A stretch of 5,888 nucleotides of DNA from Phycisphaerales bacterium (GTDB lineage Bacteria; Planctomycetota; Phycisphaerae; Tepidisphaerales; Tepidisphaeraceae). Shown one piece after another: positions 1 to 5,799 of this stretch (position 1 is its first letter; each line of letters opens with the position of its first letter). Location of the stretch: assembly GCA_028288905.1 (NCBI GenBank), contig JAQGHJ010000004.1:1-5888 (forward strand), given 5' to 3'. A model generated the notes under the pieces. It searched no databases. It saw only the letters and a list, made by a program, of their open reading frames with translations, and was not told where the DNA came from. Both the position numbers and the translations under genes were made by a program.

Positions 1-1782
1 GCCCCCGACGCCGGGGGCGGTGCCCGCGCCCCGCTGACCCAGTCGGCCGGTGTGCCCGGCCGGCCCGGGCGGTCGCCGACCGTGCCGGCCACCTCGCCGG
101 ACCTGTCCCGGAACCGGGAGCGGGAGACGTCCACCCAGGTGCTCGCGTACCCGACGGGAGAGCGGGAGACGAGCGTCATCCTGCTCGAGAAGCGGTTCCC
201 CACCCAGGCCCGGCTCGGGCAGGGGTACCGGTACGAACTGAAGGTGACGAACCTGACCGGCTGGCCGGTCACCGACGTTGTCGTCCAGGAGGACTTCCCG
301 GCGTCGTTCGCCGTCGGCGACCCGGATGCCGCCCCCGCCTCCCGGCCGGCCCCGGCGACCGTTCCCGCAACCGACCCGGCCCCCGGAGCCGACGACCCGA
401 CGGCCGCGGGCGGCACCGCCGCCGCCGCCGCAGTCCCGGCCGGCGCCCCCGCGTCCCAGCCGACGTCGGCCGGCACCGAGACCTACGCCCGGTACTCGGC
501 CGCCGCCGGGTACTACCGCGACGTCGCCGGCACTTGGTGGGGCACGGCCGCCCGCCCGGAGCGGCGCGGCGTGCTCGCCCGCAAGTTCCTCGTCGGCACC
601 CTCGACCCCAAGCAAAGCAAGACGATCCCGGTGGCCGGCGTGAGCGACGAGCTCGGCAAGCTCGACACCCGCACCACGGTCACGTACACGCCCGTGCTGG
701 CCGGCGGGACGGATGTGATCAATCCGATCCTGAAGCTGGTGAAGGAGGGCCCGCGGCACGCCGACCTGTGCGACCCGATCGAGTACCGGTACGCGGTCAG
801 CAACGTCGGCGTCGGGACCGAGACGGACGTGCGGATCGACGACCCGCTGCCGGACGGGCTGACGACCGACGACGGCAAGCGGGCCGTCGCGATCGCGGTC
901 GGCGACCTGCCGCAGAACGAGCGGCGGGAGTTCCGCGTGCGGGTGAAGGCGGCGCGGACGGGCGAGTACGCCGGGGCGGCCGGTGCCCGCGGGTTCGGCA
1001 CCGCCGCCAAGTCGGCCGAGGTGCGGACGGCCGTCCACGCCCCGGTGCTGGCGGTCGCGATGACCGGTCCGGACGCCGACTACGTCGGCAAGCTGCCAAC
1101 GTACGAGGTGACGGTGACGAACACTGGGGACGCCGCCGCCCGGAACGCGACCGTCGCGGCGGCGGCGGACAACGGGGCGGAGGTCGGGTTCCCGCCGGCC
1201 GACCCGCCGCCCGGCGGCGGGGTGGTGGCCGGCATGCCGCCGGCGGCCCCGCCCCCGGCCGTCGTTGGGTCGACGCTGTCGGTCGGGGCGATCGAGCCCG
1301 GGCAGTCGCGGAAAATCCGGGTGACGGCCCGCCCGTTGGTCGGCGGGCAGATGACCGTCCGGGCGACGGCCAAGGCCGACTGCGCCGCCCCCGCCGCCGC
1401 GACCGCCAAGACGGCTGTCCGGACGATCGCCGCGCTGGCGATGGACGTGGCCGACCGGGACGACCCGGTGCGCGTCGGCGAGGCGACGGTTTACCGCATT
1501 ACCGTCCGGAACCAGGGCACCGGCCCGGACCGGAACGTGAAGGTGGTGGCCTCCCTCCCGCCGCAACTGGCGTTCGTCGCCGCCGGCGGGCCGACGGTCG
1601 GGACGGCCGACGGGGCGAAGGTGACGTTCGCCCCGCTCGCCCAGCTCGACCCCGGGCAGGCGATGACGTGGACGGTCGAGGTGAAGGCCGCCGAGGCCGG
1701 CGACGTCCGGTTCCGCGTCGACCTGACGAGCGAGTCGCTGACGGACCCGGTGGTGGGGACGCAGCCGACTAGGGTGTACTGA
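1..1782 (+). CDS. DUF11/CARDB-repeat surface protein, 3' part (start outside window)
   Basis: The frame is open from base 1 to the TGA at 1780-1782, so the gene begins left of the window. A GTG at 52 is possible, but nothing resembling a ribosome site precedes it. Numbered from that GTG (576 residues), there are about four beta-sandwich repeats. Repeat 1 (~41-215, YELKVTNLTGWPVTDVVVQE) is split by an Ala/Pro-rich insert at ~88-142. Repeat 2 is ~226-330 (YRYAVSNVGVGTETDVRIDDPLP). Repeat 3 (~331-458, YEVTVTNTGD) has a Pro/Gly insert at ~380-404. Repeat 4 is ~459-576 (YRITVRNQGTGPDRNVKV). The recurring pattern 'Y-x-V-x-N-x-G...V-x-V...L-P' and a late 'L-x-P-G-Q/E-S/R' strand are typical of DUF11 domains. 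Such proteins are usually exported and act in surface architecture or adhesion; no enzyme motif is visible. The signal peptide, if any, is outside the window. The C-terminus (PTRVY) shows no anchor or sorting motif. The family call is firm; the role is inferred. Confidence 0.88.
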   Translation, partial: APDAGGGARAPLTQSAGVPGRPGRSPTVPATSPDLSRNRERETSTQVLAYPTGERETSVILLEKRFPTQARLGQGYRYELKVTNLTGWPVTDVVVQEDFPASFAVGDPDAAPASRPAPATVPATDPAPGADDPTAAGGTAAAAAVPAGAPASQPTSAGTETYARYSAAAGYYRDVAGTWWGTAARPERRGVLARKFLVGTLDPKQSKTIPVAGVSDELGKLDTRTTVTYTPVLAGGTDVINPILKLVKEGPRHADLCDPIEYRYAVSNVGVGTETDVRIDDPLPDGLTTDDGKRAVAIAVGDLPQNERREFRVRVKAARTGEYAGAAGARGFGTAAKSAEVRTAVHAPVLAVAMTGPDADYVGKLPTYEVTVTNTGDAAARNATVAAAADNGAEVGFPPADPPPGGGVVAGMPPAAPPPAVVGSTLSVGAIEPGQSRKIRVTARPLVGGQMTVRATAKADCAAPAAATAKTAVRTIAALAMDVADRDDPVRVGEATVYRITVRNQGTGPDRNVKVVASLPPQLAFVAAGGPTVGTADGAKVTFAPLAQLDPGQAMTWTVEVKAAEAGDVRFRVDLTSESLTDPVVGTQPTRVY

Positions 1783-1810
1783 GCTCGGCAGATAACGCCG
1801 AGCCGCCCTC

Positions 1811-2000
1811 AGGAGGAACACGAATGCCCACGATCGCACCAATGGTCACGAATAAGACGATGCAGAAGAAGCGGGTCTCGGCACGTGTTTCGGGAGTCGG
1901 ACGGGCCCGTCCGACGACTTCTTGAACACGTTCCCAGGCACGTTGCAATCCTGCCTTGTTCGTGAACCTTCGTGCGATTCGTGGGCATTCGTGTTCCTCC
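1811..2000. repeat. ~190-bp imperfect palindrome with TTCGTG-unit arms
   Basis: The left outer arm (1811-1856) is the reverse complement of the right outer arm (1955-2000). Matching is near-continuous for about 28 bp at the ends apart from one inserted T in the right arm, and more degenerate inward. Both arms are made of a TTCGTG unit. On the + strand the right arm has it at 1959, 1969, 1978 and 1988. On the - strand the left arm has exact copies at 1819-1824 and 1847-1852 and variants at 1829 and 1838. The axis (1905/1906) coincides with a perfect 20-bp palindrome. The middle of the arms (about 1857-1895 against 1916-1954) pairs only patchily, with a 3-nt offset. The element lies between two converging genes, 28 bp after one stop codon and 16 bp before the other. 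It is most likely a non-coding MITE- or REP-like element that can fold as a long hairpin and may stop transcription from both sides. Confidence 0.75.
1896..1915. terminator. Perfect 20-bp palindrome, candidate bidirectional terminator or cruciform centre
   Basis: GTCGGACGGG is followed directly by its exact reverse complement CCCGTCCGAC. In RNA this would be a very GC-rich stem; the central few bases would have to form the loop. It sits between the ends of two convergent genes, 113 bp beyond the left stop and 101 bp from the right one. A T-containing stretch (GACTTCTT) follows on the + strand, but there is no true U-tract. A terminator role is inferred from position and stem strength; a protein-binding palindrome is an alternative. 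Confidence 0.45.
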
Positions 2001-2014
2001 CCCTCCCCCTCCCC
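1996..2014 (-). other. G-run tract just after dinB (possible G-quadruplex)
   Basis: On the - strand the bases after the dinB stop read as G4-A-G5-A-G5-A-G2, a short hexamer-like iteration. It begins two bases after the TGA and runs into the end of the 1811-2000 palindrome. Three long runs plus one GG could support a two-layer G-quadruplex in the dinB mRNA 3' end or in single-stranded DNA. It may equally be simple slippage-grown low-complexity sequence. Confidence 0.4.
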
Positions 2015-2016
2015 GC

Positions 2017-3204
2017 TCACACCCCCGATCGCCGCACGCCGTTGTCGCCGAACTTGGCGCGGATCTTGTCCAGCGTGGCGTCGAGCCGCCGCTGCTTGTC
2101 GTGGTCGCGGTTGGCGAACAGGTCGAGCTGGTCGGCGGCGGCTGAAGTGGCGAAGTCGGTGGCGGCCATGCCGATCAGCCGGACGGGGCGGAACCCGCCG
2201 CCGGCCGCCCACCGGTCGAACAGGTCGCGGGCGGCGTGCCACACGTCGTTCGTCGCGTCGGTCGCCTGAGGCAGCGTCGTGCGGCGGGTGACGGTCTGGA
2301 AGTCCCCGAACCGGATCTTCACCACCACCCCGCGGGCCCGGAACGCGTGCTTGCGGAGCCGGCGGCCAACCTCCTCGGCCTGCCGCAGCAGGACGGCCCG
2401 GACGGCGTCGGGGTCGGTCAGGTCGCGGCCGAACGTCTGCTCCTGCCCGATGCTCTTGGCGTCGCGGTCGGGGACGACGGGGCGGTCGTCCAGCCCGCGG
2501 GCGAGCCGGCGATACCGGTCAGTCTCGTCGTCCCCGACCCGGCGGGCGAGGACGGCCGGGTCGATCGTCACGAGGTCGCCGATCGTGCGGACGCCGATGC
2601 CCGCGAGCCGCTTTTCCGTCTGCGGGCCGACGCCGAAGATCCGGCCGACCGGCAGCGGGGCGAGGACCCGCTCGGCGTCGGCGGCGGTGATCACGGTCAG
2701 CCCGTCCGGCTTGTCCATGTCGCTGGCGAGCTTGGCCAGGAACTTGTTCGGGGCGACGCCGATCGACCCGGTCAGCCCGGTCGTCGCCTTGATGCGGTCC
2801 TTGAGAGTGCGGGCGATGTGGACCGGGTCCCCGAGCAGCCGGACGCTGCCGGTCACGTCGAGGAACGCCTCATCGATGCTCAGCGGCTGCACGAGCGGGG
2901 TGACCGCGTGCATCAGCTCGAACACTTGAGCGGACACCTCGCGGTACCGCCAGAACCGCCCGGGGACGACGACCGCGTGCGGGCAGAGCCGCTTGGCGAC
3001 GGCCACAGGCTGGGCGCTGCGGCAGCCGAACACCCGGCTCTCGTACGACGCGGCGGCGACCACGCCCCGCGGCCCGTCGTGCCCGACCAGCACCGGCCGG
3101 CCGCGGAGGGCCGGGTCGTCGAGCTGCTCGACGGACGCGAAGAACGCGTCCATGTCGACGTGGAGGATGGCGCGGGAGGGGATGTGGGGGATGGCTTCGG
3201 GCAC
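2017..3204 (-). CDS. dinB: DNA polymerase IV (Y-family translesion polymerase)
   Basis: The 395-residue product copies damaged or distorted DNA templates with low fidelity and no proofreading. The palm opens with HVDMDAFFASVEQ (15-27): D17 is a metal ligand and F22 sits at the steric-gate position. YESRVFGCRSAQP (54-66) is the finger segment contacting the incoming nucleotide (Y54, R57). SIDEAFLD (109-116) carries the other carboxylates, D111 and E112. SIGVAPNKFLAKLASDMDKPDG (147-168) is the conserved Pol IV block. Thumb helix-hairpin-helix residues are near 186-211 (IFGVGPQTEKRLAGIGVRTIGDL), and the little finger starts near KSIGQEQTF (250-258). QLDLF (359-363) is a canonical beta-clamp-binding motif, followed by 32 basic residues, a tail longer than in E. 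coli DinB. The GTG start at 3204 gives the expected N-terminus; no Shine-Dalgarno is visible. All catalytic residues are present, so the protein should be active. No LexA-type operator was recognised upstream, so damage control is unproven. Confidence 0.96.
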   Translation of the reverse strand: MPEAIPHIPSRAILHVDMDAFFASVEQLDDPALRGRPVLVGHDGPRGVVAAASYESRVFGCRSAQPVAVAKRLCPHAVVVPGRFWRYREVSAQVFELMHAVTPLVQPLSIDEAFLDVTGSVRLLGDPVHIARTLKDRIKATTGLTGSIGVAPNKFLAKLASDMDKPDGLTVITAADAERVLAPLPVGRIFGVGPQTEKRLAGIGVRTIGDLVTIDPAVLARRVGDDETDRYRRLARGLDDRPVVPDRDAKSIGQEQTFGRDLTDPDAVRAVLLRQAEEVGRRLRKHAFRARGVVVKIRFGDFQTVTRRTTLPQATDATNDVWHAARDLFDRWAAGGGFRPVRLIGMAATDFATSAAADQLDLFANRDHDKQRRLDATLDKIRAKFGDNGVRRSGV

Positions 3205-3216
3205 GGCGGTTGGGGC

Positions 3217-3222
3217 ATTGTA
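3217..3222 (-). promoter_or_regulatory. Candidate -10 box (TACAAT) for dinB
   Basis: On the - strand TACAAT ends 12 bases before the GTG start of dinB. No convincing -35 hexamer is seen 16-18 bases upstream, where the sequence is nearly all G and C. If used, transcription would start within a few bases of the start codon and give a leaderless or very short-leader mRNA, in keeping with the missing Shine-Dalgarno. Confidence 0.35.
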
Positions 3223-3274
3223 CGGGCGGAAGCACGCCCCGCCGCGGCTTTGTGCCGGATCAGACAGCGCGCGC

Positions 3275-3458
3275 CATCCTGAGCGCAGCGAAGGACCTCT
3301 CGTCCGCCGCGCGACCTAGTCAGCGACCCTCGGCCCGTAGAATGTGAATGGGTGGCCGCGTCGAACGTTCGCAGGGCCACCCTTTCCCATCTCGGCGGCC
3401 TTTGAACCGCTGGCCCAACCGCGCGGTGGACGAGAGGTCCTTCGCTGCGCTCAGGATG
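3275..3458. repeat. ~184-bp palindromic element with dispersed-repeat ends
   Basis: The two outer 39-base arms, 3275-3313 on the + strand and 3420-3458 on the - strand, are identical except for one position. Both begin CATCCTGAGCGCAGCGAAGG. The inner arms are partly complementary. GGGTGGCC (3350-3357) pairs with GGCCACCC (3375-3382), and CGAACGTTCG (3362-3371) is a perfect 10-bp palindrome exactly on the axis (3366/3367). The element lies between ubiA-like and dinB genes, both on the - strand, 70 bp upstream of the dinB start. Read as protein, the arms give the HPERSEG / VILSAAKDL / LRCAQD strings familiar from spurious ORFs in many bacterial genomes, so it is treated as non-coding. No flanking target duplication is obvious. 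A MITE/REP-like mobile repeat is the best guess. Confidence 0.8.
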
Positions 3459-3521
3459 ACAAGCAGGCGGCGATCTGGAAAAGGATCGGCAGCGGGAGGA
3501 CTCGGCGACTCCGCCCATCGC
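3459..3521. other. Short gap after the UbiA-like gene, nothing recognised
   Basis: These 63 bases form the 3' side of the UbiA-like gene. Only a weak 5-bp stem (CGATC/GATCG around 3471-3488) is seen, without a T-run. If that gene needs a terminator, the palindrome immediately downstream is the better candidate. Confidence 0.3.
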
Positions 3522-4517
3522 CTACATCCCGCCCGCCCCCCGCCACGGCTGCCACGCGGCCAGCACCAATCCGGCCGCGGCGGCCAGGGTGGCCCAGCTG
3601 ACCCTGTCCCGGACGGCGAACAGGATCGGGTCGTCGTCGAGCTGACCGCGGCCGGCGACGAACCACACACGGGTCACCCAATACATCAGCAGCGGGCACA
3701 GGAGCCACAGGAAGATCGGCTCGGCGTACAGCCGACCGGCGGCCCCGGACGCGTCGTTGATGTACAGGGCGAGCACCATGACGGCGAGGTACCCGGCGGC
3801 CGGGCCGGCCGACTCGATCACCCGCAGGTCGGCGACGGCGTACCCGCGGCCGGCGGGCGGGGGGCGGCCGGCGTCGGCCGTCGCCCGCAGCTCGGCGTAC
3901 CGCTTGGCGAACGCCAGCGACACGAAGAAGAACGTCGCGAACGCCAGCAGCCACCGGCTGACCTCCACCCCGCTTGCCTGCCCGCCGGCCAGCAGCCGGA
4001 GCGTGTACAGCCCGGCCAGCACGAACACGTCGACCAGCATCTTCCGCTTCAGCCACAGGCAGTAGGCGACGCTCAGGGCGGCGTACGCAGCCAGCGCCAG
4101 GCCGAACCGTGGCGGCAGGAACGCCGCGAGGCCCGCCGCCCCGGCCGCCAGCGCCGCGATCAGCGGCGGGCCCCACGCCGGCGGCAGCGCCCCGCTGGCG
4201 AACGGGCGGCGCCGCTTCGTCGGGTGCGCCCGGTCGGCCGGCAGGTCCCGCAGGTCGTTCAGCACGTAGACGGCCGACGCCGTCAAGCAGAACGCGACGA
4301 ACGCCCCGGCCGCGTGCGCCCACTGTCGGGCCGTGTCGGCCGACCGCCACGGCAGCACGTGGGCCAGCACCAGCGGCAGCGGGACGAGTGCGTTCTTCAC
4401 CCACTGGTGCGGCCGCACCGCCCGGACGGCCGCGCGTATCCGCGAGCCCGCAACCGCCGGCGCCGGGCCGACCGGGGTGAACGCAACCGCGGGTTCTCGG
4501 GGGACGGTCGGTTGCAT
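3522..4517 (-). CDS. UbiA-superfamily prenyltransferase, decaprenyl-phosphate phosphoribosyltransferase-like
   Basis: A polytopic membrane enzyme of 331 residues from the ATG at 4517. The frame also has a GTG at 4616 that would add 33 Pro/Ala-rich residues, but the fold begins near residue 27, so the ATG is preferred. Family motifs: RPHQWVKN (35-42); the Asp motif NDLRDLPAD (87-95), which binds polyprenyl phosphate through Mg2+; HPTKRRRPFASG (98-109); VDVFVLAGLYTLRLLAGG (162-179); FAKRYAEL (203-210); and LDDDPILFAVRDR (293-305). About eight hydrophobic segments alternate with these loops. This set matches the branch that transfers phosphoribose from PRPP to polyprenyl phosphate (Rv3806c-like), rather than ubiquinone or heme O enzymes. 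The sugar and lipid used here are inferred. The oxidoreductases that convert the product to a lipid-linked arabinose (DprE1/DprE2-like) are not in this window. It is divergent from the transglutaminase gene and probably not co-transcribed with dinB, because 317 bp with a palindrome separate them. Confidence 0.88.
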   Translation of the reverse strand: MQPTVPREPAVAFTPVGPAPAVAGSRIRAAVRAVRPHQWVKNALVPLPLVLAHVLPWRSADTARQWAHAAGAFVAFCLTASAVYVLNDLRDLPADRAHPTKRRRPFASGALPPAWGPPLIAALAAGAAGLAAFLPPRFGLALAAYAALSVAYCLWLKRKMLVDVFVLAGLYTLRLLAGGQASGVEVSRWLLAFATFFFVSLAFAKRYAELRATADAGRPPPAGRGYAVADLRVIESAGPAAGYLAVMVLALYINDASGAAGRLYAEPIFLWLLCPLLMYWVTRVWFVAGRGQLDDDPILFAVRDRVSWATLAAAAGLVLAAWQPWRGAGGM

Positions 4518-4584
4518 GACGGTGGGCGCCGGTCCATCCGCTACGGAAACCCGGGTGCCGGCCGGCGGCCGGTGCGAGCACTCC

Positions 4585-4590
4585 CTTATA
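4585..4590 (-). promoter_or_regulatory. Candidate -10 box (TATAAG) for the UbiA-like gene
   Basis: TATAAG on the - strand is an AT-rich hexamer in an otherwise GC-rich stretch, 67 bases upstream of the preferred ATG at 4517. This would leave a leader of about 60 bases and would exclude the GTG at 4616 as the start. The -35 position (around 4608-4613) does not match the consensus. Confidence 0.25.
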
Positions 4591-4668
4591 TCGGCCGCCG
4601 GTCGATCGGGCAGCACGGGCCGGATCCATCAGGCCCGACCCGTCGCGGCGGGTGAAATGGCGTTCATA

Positions 4669-4680
4669 ACGCTTTAGCGT
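4669..4680. promoter_or_regulatory. Small inverted repeat ACGCT-TT-AGCGT, possible operator
   Basis: Two perfect 5-bp arms flank TT in the divergent region, ending 12 bases before the candidate -10 of the transglutaminase gene and covering its -35 region. Placement suits a repressor site, but the arms are short and no regulator gene is nearby. Confidence 0.22.
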
Positions 4681-4692
4681 CTAGCTCGGTCC

Positions 4693-4698
4693 TATCAT
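4693..4698 (+). promoter_or_regulatory. Candidate -10 box (TATCAT) for the transglutaminase gene
   Basis: TATCAT lies 8 bases before the ATG at 4707. A -35-like TTTAGC at 4673-4678 is only 14 bases away, shorter than the usual spacing. Transcription from here would begin almost at the start codon, so the mRNA would be leaderless; no Shine-Dalgarno is present. Confidence 0.33.
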
Positions 4699-4706
4699 GC
4701 CGGCCC

Positions 4707-5762
4707 ATGAACCGCCCGACCCGCCGCTTGAAGATCCGCCACATCACCCGGTACGCGTACGACCGCCCGGTGAGCCGCAGCGTCCACCGGCTGCACCTGA
4801 AGCCGATCTCCGACTGGCGGCAGACCGTCGTCGACCACGCCCTAACGATCTCCCAGCCGACGACCGTGATCGAATACGAGGACCCGTTCGGCAACCCGGC
4901 GGCCCGGTTCGAGCTCACCCACCCGTACGCGGAGCTGACGATTGCGGCCGAGTCGGTCGTGGACATCGTCGACATCGACCCATTCGCGTTCGCGACCGTC
5001 CCGATCCGCCCGTCGTACCCGCTCGTCTGGATGCCGGCCGAACGGCTCATGCTGTCCCCGTACCTCCAGCCGGAGGAGCTGCCGGACACGCAGCTGCGGG
5101 AGATTTACGAGTACGCGATGACGTTCGTCGAGCGGAACAACCGCGACCTGATGGAGACGCTGTTCGCGATCAATCTGGCGCTGAAACGGGACTACGTCTA
5201 CGCCCCCGGCAGCACGACGCTGAACACGACGGCATTCGACGTGTACGCGAGCAAGCGGGGCGTGTGCCAGGACCTGGCGAACCTGTTCATCTGCATGGCG
5301 AGGTTGCTCGGCATCCCAGCGAGGTACGTGTGCGGGTACATCCACACCGGGAATGCCGGGCAGAACCGGGTGGGGGCCGACGCGTCGCACGCGTGGGTGC
5401 AGCTGTACATCCCGCACGTCGGATGGCGGGGGTTCGACCCGACGAACGGGACGCTCCCGCACCTGGACCACGTCCGGGTCGGGTACGGCCGGCACTACCG
5501 GGACACGGCCCCGACGAGCGGGACGCTCTACTCGCCGGCGTTGGAGTCGCTGTCGGTCGAGGTCGAGGTGGACGAGCTGTTGCCGGTCGGCAAGGCCCCG
5601 CCCGGCGGGGCCGGGGCCCCAACGTCGGCCCCGCCGGCGTCGGCGTCCCCCGCCTTGCGGGCGGCGGCCGAGGCGGTGTGGGGGGCGGGGCGGAAGGGCG
5701 AGAAGGCGGGCGGGATGGCGACGGCGGCGGCCGGCGGGCAACCGGTCGGGGCGGCGGGGTGA
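4707..5762 (+). CDS. Transglutaminase-like cysteine enzyme (Bact_transglu_N plus core)
   Basis: The 351-residue protein starts at the ATG at 4707 and ends with TGA at 5760-5762. Residues ~7-90 (LKIRHITRYAYDRPVSRSVHRLHLKP) form the bacterial transglutaminase-like N-terminal beta domain. The papain-like core follows, with the catalytic triad visible as C187 in KRGVCQDLANLFICMARLLGIPARYVCGY, H228 in ASHAWVQLY and D244 in GFDPTN. VGYGRHYRDTAPTSGTL (258-274) is the usual end of the core. The family includes amide-bond hydrolases and cross-linkers; which reaction occurs cannot be read from sequence. No signal peptide or membrane helix is seen, so it is likely cytoplasmic. Residues ~293-351 are a Gly/Ala/Pro-rich tail beyond the normal family length (~290) and are probably disordered. 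Homologues often sit beside ATP-grasp (DUF404/407) and alpha-E genes; none is present in this window, though the right side is cut off soon after the stop. Confidence 0.93.
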   Translation: MNRPTRRLKIRHITRYAYDRPVSRSVHRLHLKPISDWRQTVVDHALTISQPTTVIEYEDPFGNPAARFELTHPYAELTIAAESVVDIVDIDPFAFATVPIRPSYPLVWMPAERLMLSPYLQPEELPDTQLREIYEYAMTFVERNNRDLMETLFAINLALKRDYVYAPGSTTLNTTAFDVYASKRGVCQDLANLFICMARLLGIPARYVCGYIHTGNAGQNRVGADASHAWVQLYIPHVGWRGFDPTNGTLPHLDHVRVGYGRHYRDTAPTSGTLYSPALESLSVEVEVDELLPVGKAPPGGAGAPTSAPPASASPALRAAAEAVWGAGRKGEKAGGMATAAAGGQPVGAAG

Positions 5763-5799
5763 CGTGGGGGGTGATCCGAGATGTGCAACGCCCCTCAAC

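Noticed and set aside
1955..2000. The TTCGTG iteration was considered as a CRISPR-like or tandem-repeat array.
   Set aside because: The units are 6 bases with 3-4 base gaps, only four copies per arm, and there are no spacers of CRISPR length.
1769..2242. A 157-codon open frame on the - strand ending with a hydrophobic segment (FFCIVLFVTIGAIVGIRV), suggesting a small membrane protein.
   Set aside because: Its first part is an out-of-frame reading of dinB and the rest lies in the 1811-2000 palindrome. The hydrophobic run is the translation of the TTCGTG-unit arm, and no start codon lies near the plausible part.
3205..3274. A LexA/SOS operator was looked for upstream of dinB.
   Set aside because: No GAAC-N4-GTTC, CTG-N10-CAG with AT-rich centre, or other operator I recognise is present. 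The perfect CGAACGTTCG at 3362-3371 has no spacer, belongs to the repeat and lies ~160 bp upstream.
2236..3282. A 348-codon + strand frame opposite dinB, and a similar one on the - strand (4842-5882) opposite the transglutaminase gene.
   Set aside because: Both mirror strongly conserved genes on the other strand and have shadow-like composition without motifs.
2913..3518. A 201-codon - strand frame overlapping the dinB start and the repeat, with HPERSEGPL and LRCAQD strings.
   Set aside because: Those strings are the known translation of the dispersed repeat; the remainder is dinB in the wrong frame. No domain is recognisable.
3348..4655. A long + strand frame (435 codons) opposite the UbiA-like gene.
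   Set aside because: It is Arg/Gly/Pro/Gln-rich with no domain, and is explained by codon bias in GC-rich DNA. The - strand frame has all family motifs and membrane segments.
4673..4700. The region before the transglutaminase gene (CTAGCTCGGTCCTATCATGC) resembles a synthetic constitutive promoter series, raising the idea of engineered or contaminating DNA.
   Set aside because: The spacing between hexamers is about three bases short, both hexamers differ, and the flanks are natural GC-rich sequence continuous with the genes. Chance similarity is more likely.
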